Notes under the pieces: generated by a model
Database searches by the model: none
What the model was told of the DNA's origin: nothing
Seen by the model: only the letters and a program-made list of their open reading frames with translations
Virus record (IMG/VR): IMGVR_UViG_3300023235_000114
Span: 1 to 26,350 of that record
Direction: 5' to 3' (one strand)
Origin: a virus
Length of the DNA stretch: 26,350 bases
Shown: piece by piece, positions 19,617 to 25,898 of the stretch
Layout: each line of letters begins with the position of its first letter
Numbering within the stretch: position 1 is the first letter of the stretch
Program-made: the position numbers and the translations under genes

Positions 19617-20168
19617 TTACTGCGGTACTGTTACTCCAGTCTGGCCTTGATAGATGCCGCCGCTCTCTTTCTCCGTATACGTTCTGTCTGGCCTGTCACC
19701 TCGGAAGAATACCACTTGCGCGATTCCTTTCCCAACGTGTAGACGAATCGGATTAGGACTGACGTTCGCCAGCTCTAGCGTGAGGATCCCTTTCCAGCCT
19801 GGTTCAAGCGGAGTTACGTTCACCAACAACCCGCAGCGAGCATAGGACGACTTGCCCCAGCACACGCCACAGACATCCTCAGGCATGTTAAACGTCTCGA
19901 CGGACTCAGTTAGGACGTGATGCCCTGGATGCAGGATGAACTCGTTATCGCGCTTGAGGACGTGACAGAGATTCTTATCGTAGTCGATAGGATCGGCAAT
20001 GATGTCGATGCGTGACGCGAGCAGGAACTTCTTACCAAGTCGAATATCGTAGCCGAAGGAGCCTAATCCGTAGGATGGCTTTCCTTTCTGCTCAGGAATG
20101 AACGGGTACAGCATTGACGACTCTGCGAACATGCACATTCCGCGTATCTGCCTATCGTTGAGAATCAT
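19617..20168 (-). CDS. dcd: dCTP deaminase
   Basis: 183 aa, ATG 20168 with GAGGAGGCGAA upstream and an ATGA overlap. Converts dCTP to dUTP (or to dUMP in the bifunctional form), feeding dTMP synthesis. Motifs: LGSFGYDIRLG (35-45), WGKSSYARCGL (104-114, with the Ser and Arg that hold the phosphates), EPGWKGILTLEL with catalytic Glu132, and the nucleotide-binding tail YQGQTGVT (173-180). Length matches the family. It could also be a dUTPase of the same fold, but the Glu in 'LTLEL' favours deaminase. Its neighbour upstream has ThyX-like features, so the pair may work on pyrimidine nucleotides. Confidence 0.88.
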   Translation of the reverse strand: MILNDRQIRGMCMFAESSMLYPFIPEQKGKPSYGLGSFGYDIRLGKKFLLASRIDIIADPIDYDKNLCHVLKRDNEFILHPGHHVLTESVETFNMPEDVCGVCWGKSSYARCGLLVNVTPLEPGWKGILTLELANVSPNPIRLHVGKGIAQVVFFRGDRPDRTYTEKESGGIYQGQTGVTVPQ

Positions 20169-20692
20169 TTCGCCTCCTCAAGGAACTCTGGATATTCGCA
20201 CTGCCCAAGCACATCGTCGCAGAAGTCTTGCCACTCAGTTAGCTTGTGGTTGTATCGCTGCCGGATGATTCGCTGTAGCGCCATGTAGTTCGTGCATACT
20301 ATCCGACGCTGCAAGAATGATTCAGGTAAATCGTGCTTGACTTTCTCCCAGTTACCGCGCCGTATCAATTCGTTCAAGTGCCGCATATACGGCGCAAGAA
20401 CATGATGCTCGAAGTCATCTTGAGTGAGAGGGCGTTTACATATCGTGTGCATCGTTGACTCTGACTGCTTCGTAACTCCAACTCGATAGGTGTCAAATTG
20501 CTGCCAGAACTCACGCGGCGCGTCGATGTCAATCCACACGGCTATCGACTCCAGGTACTTTCCGTGGCCGTCGCCTTTGAACGCCAGCCGCTTCGCTACA
20601 TCATACGCGCCATCGTAGTCCGAGTTGTACGACAGCGATAGCCCCAGCATAGCTTCTTCAAATCCCGCCTCGCGGATTATTGATGTTTTCAT
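20165..20692 (-). CDS. Phage protein with distant ThyX-like features
   Basis: 175 aa, ATG 20692 in an ATGA overlap with the helicase-loader stop. PREFWQQFDTYRVGVTKQSESTMHTI resembles the position of the ThyX motif (RHRxxSxNExSxR), but here only the second Arg and a Ser remain. The C-terminal SFLQRRIVCTNYMALQRIIRQRYNHKLTEWQDFCDDVL resembles the ThyX 'N...L..f...R....a..Ei' helix. So it may have a ThyX-like fold without standard flavin thymidylate synthase activity. Related proteins occur in Firmicutes phages as hypotheticals. It sits beside dCTP deaminase. The function is uncertain. Confidence 0.45.
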   Translation of the reverse strand: MKTSIIREAGFEEAMLGLSLSYNSDYDGAYDVAKRLAFKGDGHGKYLESIAVWIDIDAPREFWQQFDTYRVGVTKQSESTMHTICKRPLTQDDFEHHVLAPYMRHLNELIRRGNWEKVKHDLPESFLQRRIVCTNYMALQRIIRQRYNHKLTEWQDFCDDVLGQCEYPEFLEEAK

Positions 20693-21282
20693 GAGCCACC
20701 GTCCCTTCTATCGTCACCGCGCAACGATAGCATCTTGCAGGATCCTCGCCACCTAGAGAGCACGCGATCGCCGTATCTCTTCGCAATCTCTGTCGAGTTC
20801 AAGTTCGTCGTCACCATGATCGGCTTCTCATTCTCCCACCTGTAATCAAATATCGCCTGCAACGCTACCCAGATGAAGTCGCTGCCAACCTTCTCATACT
20901 CTGTGCCGAGATCGTCTATGAATAGAACGTCCGCTCTATTGGCGTCTTTAACTGGATCAGTGTAATCTGCCACTGATGATCTCACAGCGTTCGCTAGATC
21001 GTTCGCCTTCCAATACACATATCGCCTACTCGGAGACATACATTCGATACCGTCATCCATTTCTCTTATCACTGGAATGTGCGCCGCTTCGATGTCGTTC
21101 AGAGCCGCGATGATGATATGCGTCTTCCCAGTGCCTACCGGCCCACTGATAACGAGTCCGCCTATCTCTTCGGATACAATCTTGCGTGCATGTTCAACGG
21201 CTGCTTTGTTGGTTGCGTTGACGGTGCATGTCTCTAGCGATGCGTCCTTGAATCTACTTCCTATCTTAGATCCCATAATCAT
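20689..21282 (-). CDS. DnaC-like AAA+ helicase loader
   Basis: 197 aa, ATG 21282; GAGGAG lies 8 nt upstream inside the end of the previous gene. Walker A GPVGTGKT (47-54), Walker B VLFIDD (119-124), sensor 1 PIMVTTN (154-160), and an arginine-finger region YGDRVLSRWRGSC (170-182). The short N-terminus lacks a zinc domain. This matches DnaC/DnaI-type loaders that place a replicative helicase on DNA opened by the initiator, here probably the protein encoded just upstream. Alternative: IstB-like ATPase, but no transposase is near. Confidence 0.88.
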   Translation of the reverse strand: MIMGSKIGSRFKDASLETCTVNATNKAAVEHARKIVSEEIGGLVISGPVGTGKTHIIIAALNDIEAAHIPVIREMDDGIECMSPSRRYVYWKANDLANAVRSSVADYTDPVKDANRADVLFIDDLGTEYEKVGSDFIWVALQAIFDYRWENEKPIMVTTNLNSTEIAKRYGDRVLSRWRGSCKMLSLRGDDRRDGGS

Positions 21283-21284
21283 GA

Positions 21285-22106
21285 TTACGACTCCTCGAAT
21301 ACGTCTGCGAACTCTTCAGCGCCTCTAGTCAGCGCGCGGTTAGTGCCGTTGCCGTTGCTCGATGGCTTCTTGCGCCCACTAGCATCCCACTTCTTCGCCG
21401 CGTTCAAGTTGTTCTCAAACTTCGATGGCCTGAATAACGTCTCAGGCGTCAGGTACTTGTCGAAGTCTGTGCCGATCCACTCGCTACACTTGAAGTCGAT
21501 TACCAGCTTGCAGTTATCAAACGTGAATAGTTCTGCCAATCGTCCGCCGATGTTCTTTCTTGATGCTGCGCTGTGGCGAAATGATGAGCTTGCTTTCTCG
21601 TTGAGATAGTCAATCACTGAATCGGTTTCTGAGAAACTTTCAATCATACCTTTACCATTACTCTTACTGCTACCCTTACCTGTACTTATACTTGTGAGGC
21701 TTAGAAGCCCCTTACCAGCACCTTCATAAGGGCTTGGAAGTTCAATCCTATTCAACACTCTAGAAACATTCTCTGAGAATCCTTCTCTTGCCCTCAGCAA
21801 TCGCATGATTCCTAGATGCGCCTTATTCTGTTCGTTGAGATCCTTATTGCCCTGGAAGCTGATGAATCGCGTAATCCATATACGATCACCGTTCACTTCG
21901 TAGCACCTCTCAAGCCCCTTCATAGCTTCTAGGATGTCTTGATGCTCGACGCCTATCTCGAAGGCCGCAGCCTCCAAGTCTATCTCCCAGAATCCCGCTA
22001 TGTCGCAGCGGTCGTATAGGTATAGGCACATGAGTTTTGCAGTTGGAGTGAGCTTACGAAACCACGGATCATTCCATTTCTCTGAGTCGGTGAATCGCTT
22101 AGGCAT
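21285..22106 (-). CDS. Replisome organiser / replication initiation protein
   Basis: 273 aa from ATG 22106 (MPKRFTDSEKWNDPWFRKLTPTAKLMCLYLYDRCDIAGFWEID), overlapping the HNH gene end by 8 nt. The first 90 residues look like a winged-helix DNA-binding head. A Ser/Gly/Lys-rich linker follows (about 130-160). The C-terminal domain (VIDYLNEKASSSFRHSAASRKNIGGRLAELFTFDNCKLVIDFKCSEWIGTDFDKYLTPETLFRPSKFENNL) matches the 'conserved phage C-terminal' Phg_2220_C type: 'i..YLNek....fr.t......i..rl.eG.t..d...vId.K...W.....m..YLrP.TLF...kFe.yLn'. It is next to the helicase loader, as in other phage replication modules. It would bind the origin. Confidence 0.8.
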   Translation of the reverse strand: MPKRFTDSEKWNDPWFRKLTPTAKLMCLYLYDRCDIAGFWEIDLEAAAFEIGVEHQDILEAMKGLERCYEVNGDRIWITRFISFQGNKDLNEQNKAHLGIMRLLRAREGFSENVSRVLNRIELPSPYEGAGKGLLSLTSISTGKGSSKSNGKGMIESFSETDSVIDYLNEKASSSFRHSAASRKNIGGRLAELFTFDNCKLVIDFKCSEWIGTDFDKYLTPETLFRPSKFENNLNAAKKWDASGRKKPSSNGNGTNRALTRGAEEFADVFEES

Positions 22107-22644
22107 TGTCCACCGCCATTCGATCAGGGAAGTTAAGCGTTGCAAACTCTCCGAATAATTCACAGGCCATTATGTCGCGCTCGGCCGCCGCCTGCTCTGC
22201 ATCTACGAAGTATCCTATATGGATGTTTTTGTAGTTATGCATGATGCTTGCTCGCCATTGCTGCTTGCCTTTATGCCAATACACGCCGTAATATCCAGAC
22301 TTTGATTTAGGCCCATTGTTGATGTTAGCTGCGTTCTCGCTGTGCGAACATACTCGAAGATTACTCTTGCGGTTGTTCAGCGCGTCTCCATCTATATGGT
22401 CAATGCACATATCTGGAGGAGGATTCATTATCTCTCTGTGTAGATAAACGCCTTCCTGCTTTTGTCCTTCCTTGATGTATGCTGTGCGTTTTACGGCTCT
22501 TGGAGTCCCGTCGCCTTTCTTTAGGCAGCACCATCTATGCTTTGATATGCGCTGGTAATCTTCTGAATCTATCAGCGCAAATAGGCCGTGCGGTAGTTGG
22601 ATTCTTCTGACGTGGTTATCATCAATCTCTTTCTGCGTTCCCAT
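22099..22644 (-). CDS. HNH-AP2 homing endonuclease
   Basis: 181 aa from ATG 22644 (MGTQKEIDDNHV); the GAGGTGAT site covers the ATG at 22650, so the second ATG is used. HNH core at about 65-105: VYLHREIMNPPPDMCIDHIDGDALNNRKSNLRVCSHSENAAN, with His-Asn-His visible. AP2-type DNA-binding domain at about 117-172: SKSGYYGVYWHKGKQQWRASIMHNYKNIHIGYFVDAEQAAAERDIMACELFG. Free-standing mobile gene, with its own promoter and leader RNA of the same type as the NUMOD4-HNH gene, although the protein architectures differ. It overlaps the replisome organiser, so it sits precisely at a gene border. Confidence 0.9.
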   Translation of the reverse strand: MGTQKEIDDNHVRRIQLPHGLFALIDSEDYQRISKHRWCCLKKGDGTPRAVKRTAYIKEGQKQEGVYLHREIMNPPPDMCIDHIDGDALNNRKSNLRVCSHSENAANINNGPKSKSGYYGVYWHKGKQQWRASIMHNYKNIHIGYFVDAEQAAAERDIMACELFGEFATLNFPDRMAVDNA

Positions 22645-22725
22645 TCCCATCACCTCTATGATTAGGTTTGCGAGGGGGCCGCCGATCATAGACGGCCTGG
22701 GAAGGCCCGGAGACCCCTCCCGCAA
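22645..22725 (-). promoter_or_regulatory. Structured 5' leader of the HNH-AP2 gene (element A)
   Basis: Outer stem: TTGCGGGAGGGG (22714-22725) with CCCCCTCGCAA (22668-22678), 10 bp with a two-base bulge. Inner hairpin: GCCG (22693-22696) with CGGC (22681-22684), closing an 8-nt loop TCTATGAT (22685-22692). The loop is perfectly complementary to ATCATAGA (22655-22662), which runs into the AGAGGTG site. A competing helix GGCCT/AGGCC (22703-22707 with 22694-22698) overlaps the inner stem. Same layout as element B at 19248. Confidence 0.65.
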
Positions 22726-22729
22726 CTCA

Positions 22730-22758
22730 AGTATAACACGTCACGACGTTGAATCCAA
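22730..22758 (-). promoter_or_regulatory. Extended -10 promoter for the HNH-AP2 gene
   Basis: TGT followed by TATACT (22730-22735) with TTGGAT (22753-22758) 17 nt upstream. The -35 keeps the TTG; the -10 matches 5 of 6. The -10 ends 4 nt before the TTGC that opens the leader stem, exactly as in the promoter at 19339. Confidence 0.6.
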
Positions 22759-22995
22759 CCTGCTAACCGCCGCCGGTCCGCACTTCGGACAATACCGCCG
22801 CGTCTGCCACTTGCCTGGATAGTTGTAATCGCTGAAATACATGATCGTCCAGTGGCGAGCCTCAAGTCCGCGGCATTCTTCAAAGCCTGGAGCCATCGTT
22901 GCAGCTCCGCATGTATCGCAAATCCACTCACATCGATCCCAAGGTATGCCCTCTACCTTCGGTTCATCATTCGGTATTAGTTGCTCCTGCTTCAT
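22741..22995 (-). CDS. Small zinc-ribbon protein (84 aa)
   Basis: ATG 22995, GGAGGCGTG upstream, TGATG overlap with the previous gene. Two CxxC pairs: WICDTCGAATMAPGFEEC (about 25-41) and RYCPKCGPA (about 68-74). Between them is a Trp/Tyr-rich segment (ARHWTIMYFSDYNYPGKWQTR). Zinc-binding is likely; the role is unknown. It is the last gene before the HNH-AP2 promoter, whose -35 and -10 lie at its very end and just after it. Confidence 0.65.
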   Translation of the reverse strand: MKQEQLIPNDEPKVEGIPWDRCEWICDTCGAATMAPGFEECRGLEARHWTIMYFSDYNYPGKWQTRRYCPKCGPAAVSRLDSTS

Positions 22996-23219
22996 CACGC
23001 CTCCTCGAATAGTGCGAGGGATGGCCGCACGTACGACAAAGCAATGTCGTCAGTAATCACTAGGTACTCTATCGCATTCAGCGCCTCATGGATAGGCTTT
23101 AGCTTCTCGGTAATGATGTTCAAAGCGTCGGTTACTTCGATGTTGTCATCACCAAACCTGAACTCTGGCAACAATCTATGATGAATCATCGTCATAACAA
23201 TCTCTTTAGCTATCTCCAT
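22995..23219 (-). CDS. Hypothetical helical 74-aa protein
   Basis: ATG 23219 (MEIAKEIVMTMIHHRLL), GGGAGGCGTG upstream. Mostly alpha-helical: NIEVTDALNIITEKLKPIHEALNAIEYLVITDDIALSYVRPSLALFEEA. No family recognised. The C-terminal EEA codons carry the next gene's ribosome-binding site. Starts 9 nt after the stop of a membrane peptide. Confidence 0.6.
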   Translation of the reverse strand: MEIAKEIVMTMIHHRLLPEFRFGDDNIEVTDALNIITEKLKPIHEALNAIEYLVITDDIALSYVRPSLALFEEA

Positions 23220-23228
23220 CACGCCTCC

Positions 23229-23333
23229 CTACTCACTAGAATCCAAGATACGAACCGCCACATAGAACAACACGCACACTGCCAACGCTCCGAATAAAGT
23301 ACCGCCTAAGAAGAACCACCCAGCGCCGAACAT
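23229..23333 (-). CDS. 34-residue membrane peptide
   Basis: ATG 23333 with GAGGAGGTAGA upstream, stop TAG at 23229. Sequence: MFGAGWFFLGGTLFGALAVC, then VLFYVAVRILDSSE: one long hydrophobic helix (residues 4-28) with a short polar end. Predicted single-span membrane peptide. Sits between the nuclease gene and a helical unknown. Function unknown. Confidence 0.58.
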   Translation of the reverse strand: MFGAGWFFLGGTLFGALAVCVLFYVAVRILDSSE

Positions 23334-23334
23334 T

Positions 23335-23673
23335 CTACCTCCTCGATTCGATTACAGCCTTGACACGCCGCGCCCAGCCAAGCGGATCTTTCTTGCACAT
23401 ACCACCTGTTAATTGGAATACAATAAATCCCATTTCGATTGCGCTATTTCTCTTCTCGTAATCCTGCGCACGCCTTACGCCGCGATTGTGGGCTGACGTC
23501 TTCTTGCCAGTTAGGAACTCTCCACCGTCGATTTCTACCGCCACCTTCGTGCCATCTTCTGTTGCAAAATCGAGACGCCATCGCCGTACAGGATGGAACT
23601 TCACTTGCTGCGCCATCTCGCATCCGACTGACTTCAACGCGAGCGCGAAGGTCGCTTCTAGGTTACTCTTCAT
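23335..23673 (-). CDS. PD-(D/E)XK-type nuclease (Vsr/DUF559-like)
   Basis: 112 aa from ATG 23673 (MKSNLEATFALALKSVG); an in-frame TTG at 23685 is an alternative. The fold marks are visible: helix with Glu6 (NLEATFALAL), then PVRRWRLDFAT with Asp35, KVAVEIDGGEF with Glu47 (D...V-E-I), a helix HNRGVRRAQDYEKRNSAIEMGF, and the final strand IVFQLTGG. This is the usual order in Vsr/DUF559-like small nucleases. Possible roles are mismatch or structure-specific cutting, such as junction resolution, in the recombination module. Substrate not shown. Confidence 0.72.
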   Translation of the reverse strand: MKSNLEATFALALKSVGCEMAQQVKFHPVRRWRLDFATEDGTKVAVEIDGGEFLTGKKTSAHNRGVRRAQDYEKRNSAIEMGFIVFQLTGGMCKKDPLGWARRVKAVIESRR

Positions 23674-23782
23674 CGGCAGGCTCAATGATAATCGTCTCGC
23701 ATATTGTGATAGTCATCACGCTAGGATCACTCATCAGCACGCCTCGGTATCTGTTGCCGTCTCCGTAGAAGTCGCCGATCAT
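23663..23782 (-). CDS. 39-residue acidic protein
   Basis: ATG 23782 with GGGAGGCAAC upstream; stop TAA at 23663, 11-nt overlap with the nuclease gene. Sequence: MIGDFYGDGNRYRGVLMSDP, then SVMTITICETIIIEPADEE. Mostly beta with an acidic tail. It exactly fills the space between two genes and has a good ribosome-binding site. No family known. Confidence 0.5.
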   Translation of the reverse strand: MIGDFYGDGNRYRGVLMSDPSVMTITICETIIIEPADEE

Positions 23783-23961
23783 GTTGCCTCCCTTGTTCCC
23801 GAAACAGACTTCGGGGACATACGCCGCTTGCGCTTCTTGACGATTACGAACGACACGCCGTAGTGAAGTGCCTTGTGTGATTCAGTCCCGCGCTCGCCGA
23901 TAGTGTCTTCGTCGATGCCCTCGAACCGTCCGCGATCTCCCCACGTCGCCATCGGATTCAC
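23779..23961 (-). CDS. Hypothetical basic 60-aa protein
   Basis: ATG 23961 in an ATGA overlap (alternative start at 23952). Sequence contains TWGDRGRFEGIDEDTIGERGTESHKALHYGVSFVIVKKRKRRMSPKSVSG, i.e. a charged N-terminus and a strongly basic KKRKRR near the end. No ribosome-binding site of note, so coupling is assumed. Function unknown. Confidence 0.48.
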   Translation of the reverse strand: MNPMATWGDRGRFEGIDEDTIGERGTESHKALHYGVSFVIVKKRKRRMSPKSVSGTREAT

Positions 23962-24440
23962 GATGCAAGCCGCGTCACTTCGTCAAGCCATGCAGCTCTA
24001 GCCTCGTGCGCTCGCAGATCTGCCTGGACGGCTTCCAGCGCCAAGCGGCTCAGACGCTCAGTGTTGTACTTGGCGACTACTTGCTCAGGATTAGATGGCG
24101 AATCGACTACAGACGCCTCTCGCTCGATCTCAGGCGCTACTTCGTCGGTAAGCTCGCTGGATGTTTCAAGCGCGATATCTTCAATCGTAGATGGCCATCG
24201 ATCACCATCGTCCGGCCCCGACTTATCTTTCAATCCGCCGCGCTTCGCAGTGTATACGATTCGCTTATCAACGAACTCGTGACAATCGCAGATAGGTTCA
24301 GGATTGCTCTCGCTCGGCTTGCCTGCAAGCTCCCACTTCCACAAGTTGAACTTATGTTCGCCGTGATCGTCAACTTCTATTACGAGTCCGAAGTTCTTCT
24401 CATTGTCCCAGATTTTCTTGAGTAGGCCGTGTGTCGCCAT
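23958..24440 (-). CDS. Hypothetical acidic 160-aa protein
   Basis: ATG 24440 is preferred over ATG 24443 because GGAGG is then 5 nt away. The N-terminal part (MATHGLLKKIWDNEKNFGLVIEVDDHGEHKFNLWKWELAGKPSESNPEPICDCHEFVDKRIVYTAKRGGLKDKSG) is beta-rich and may form an OB-like barrel, with one CxCH cluster. The middle is acidic and Ser-rich. The C-terminus is an amphipathic helix (RLSRLALEAVQADLRAHEARAAWLDEV). No family recognised. It lies among recombination genes and could be a DNA-binding accessory; that is a guess. Confidence 0.6.
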   Translation of the reverse strand: MATHGLLKKIWDNEKNFGLVIEVDDHGEHKFNLWKWELAGKPSESNPEPICDCHEFVDKRIVYTAKRGGLKDKSGPDDGDRWPSTIEDIALETSSELTDEVAPEIEREASVVDSPSNPEQVVAKYNTERLSRLALEAVQADLRAHEARAAWLDEVTRLAS

Positions 24441-24679
24441 CATGCCTCCTTGTTCATCCGCTTGAGATCGTTGCGGTATTTGGCTAGCTCGTTCTCCATG
24501 TGATGGTGCTTATCCATCGGATGCTCGATACCGTCGTCTACGCTGTATTGATCCTCCATCACGGCAACCCACATCGGTACAGAGCCGCCGTCGTATATGA
24601 TGTTGTAGTAGTCGTGTAAGCATTCGAGTATCGCCTGCTTCAAGTCTGCGTCCATCTTGTCAACTACATCAATCGGCAT
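24440..24679 (-). CDS. Hypothetical 79-aa protein
   Basis: ATG 24679 overlapping the exonuclease stop (GTGATG; GTG 24682 is less likely because it is only 3 nt from AGGAGG). Acidic and His/Met-rich, with MDADLKQAILECLHDYYNIIYDGGSVPMWVAVMEDQYSVDDGIEHPMDKHHHMENELAKYRNDLKRMNKEA. The His cluster (DKHHHMEN) may bind a metal. The end, KEA, carries the next gene's ribosome-binding site. Family unknown. Confidence 0.58.
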   Translation of the reverse strand: MPIDVVDKMDADLKQAILECLHDYYNIIYDGGSVPMWVAVMEDQYSVDDGIEHPMDKHHHMENELAKYRNDLKRMNKEA

Positions 24680-25287
24680 CACTTACCTCCTAGCTTCATG
24701 CAGATCGTATCCAGCTCTTCGCAGAACTCAATTAGCGCAATCTCCAGCTTGTCACAGAAGATGCTGTCTCGGTATACGCGCAGGGTGAACAGCGGCAAGC
24801 CTGGGACGTACGATACGAAGTCGCACCATAGCCGCCCTGTTACGAGTAGCTGTCCTTGCACCTGCTGGATATACGCTGTCGGCAGTTTCGGCTCTAGCGT
24901 CAACAGCCGCTCTACCTGCGTCTTCCCAAGCGGGTTCTTCAGCTCAACCAACCCGTCATCTCCTACTAGCCCGTCAGGACTTGCACCCCATCGGCCACAA
25001 TCGCTGATGCACAATCCAACCTGGACGACTTCAACCTCGTTCTCCATCTCGTACACCTGGCGACTCAGAGATTCACGCTCGGATCCCTTCTGCATTGCAA
25101 TAGAGATGAACGTGTCCTCCTGTGCACCTGTCAATCGTTCAGCGGCCAGCTCGTGCATGTAGGCTGTTCGCTGCTTGGACGGCTCTCCCTTGCTCGTGAC
25201 GATCTTCGAGTATTGAGAAGACGTTGGATGTGCGAGGCGTTCCGCCCACCATTCCGGCGAGTATTGTTCACAGTTGATAATCCTCAT
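24679..25287 (-). CDS. YqaJ/lambda-type recombination exonuclease
   Basis: 202 aa from ATG 25287 (MRIINCEQYSPEWWAERLAHPTSSQYSKIVT), AGGAGG 7 nt upstream, ATGA overlap with the ERF gene. The start pattern 'Q.speW...R.g..TaS....i' is typical. AMQKGSERES holds the conserved Glu (70/72). GRWGASPDGLVGDDGLVELKNP holds Asp105, Glu115 and Lys117 of the PD-(D/E)XK site. AYIQQVQGQLLVTGRLWCDFVSY is the conserved 'Y..Q.q..m.vtg...cdf..y' helix and strand. A 5'-3' exonuclease that makes single strands for the annealing protein encoded just upstream. It is the phage's recombinase pair. Confidence 0.88.
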   Translation of the reverse strand: MRIINCEQYSPEWWAERLAHPTSSQYSKIVTSKGEPSKQRTAYMHELAAERLTGAQEDTFISIAMQKGSERESLSRQVYEMENEVEVVQVGLCISDCGRWGASPDGLVGDDGLVELKNPLGKTQVERLLTLEPKLPTAYIQQVQGQLLVTGRLWCDFVSYVPGLPLFTLRVYRDSIFCDKLEIALIEFCEELDTICMKLGGK

Positions 25288-25898
25288 TCCGATGCCTCCT
25301 GTTTTAGTCGTTCGTAGTACGTGGCCCACATAGGATAGACACTATCAGCCGCGCCAACCTCTCCGCAGTCTGACTTGATCTGTTCTTTGTTCTTCTCCCA
25401 CCACTTCTTTGCACCGTCAACGGTCGTGCAAGCTGGGCCGCACTTCTCTTGCCAGCCGGCTATCGCTTGCTTGTGAGGATCCTCTCCCTGTCCATCTGAT
25501 GCTGAATCTGCCTCAGGATCGTCGCCCCACGAGATGAGGAACGCTTTCGCCAGGCAATACTTGACGGCGGCGGTGTTCGCCTTCATCGCGCTTTTGTCCC
25601 CTGCGTCGATACCTTCACCGAGCGCAGCCACAGATAGCGTGTCAGTGCCGTCTGTGAATGTCAGCGTATGCTTCGCTACCACGAGATGCTTATCCTTCGG
25701 GCCGACGATCTCAGACGCTACGAGTTCAACGTCGCCGCCTACCGCAATCCCGCGAGCGGATAGCTCCTTGCGTACCTTATCGAAGACAGCCTGTGCGCTT
25801 GCGTAGGTGTATTTTTGAAAGTCGTTCGTCGCATCCTTCTGGACGTAGCCAACCTTCTCCATCACTTCGGCCATGTTCGCGGCTAGTGTCTTGCTCAT
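25284..25898 (-). CDS. erf: ERF-family single-strand annealing protein
   Basis: 204 aa, ATG 25898 with GGAGG upstream. The ERF domain (about 1-130) shows FQKYTYASAQAVFDKVRKELSARGIAV, HTLTFTDGTDTLSVAALGEGIDAGDKSAMKANTAAVKYCLAKAFLISWGDDPEA, the last being the strongly conserved 'a.D.gDkA..KA.T.A.KYal.k.f.i..gdDpd' block. The C-terminal part (150-204) is a helical tail with Lys/Trp. Anneals single-stranded DNA ends during recombination or genome circularisation. The pair with a YqaJ exonuclease is common in siphophages. Confidence 0.9.
   Translation of the reverse strand: MSKTLAANMAEVMEKVGYVQKDATNDFQKYTYASAQAVFDKVRKELSARGIAVGGDVELVASEIVGPKDKHLVVAKHTLTFTDGTDTLSVAALGEGIDAGDKSAMKANTAAVKYCLAKAFLISWGDDPEADSASDGQGEDPHKQAIAGWQEKCGPACTTVDGAKKWWEKNKEQIKSDCGEVGAADSVYPMWATYYERLKQEASE

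Noticed and set aside
20689-21282. IstB-type transposition ATPase for the AAA+ gene.
   Set aside because: No IstA transposase, no inverted repeats, and it lies next to a replisome organiser; helicase loader fits better.
22645-22725. The leader elements as rho-independent terminators.
   Set aside because: The stems are GC-rich but no U-tract follows; they lie downstream of promoters and directly before ribosome sites.
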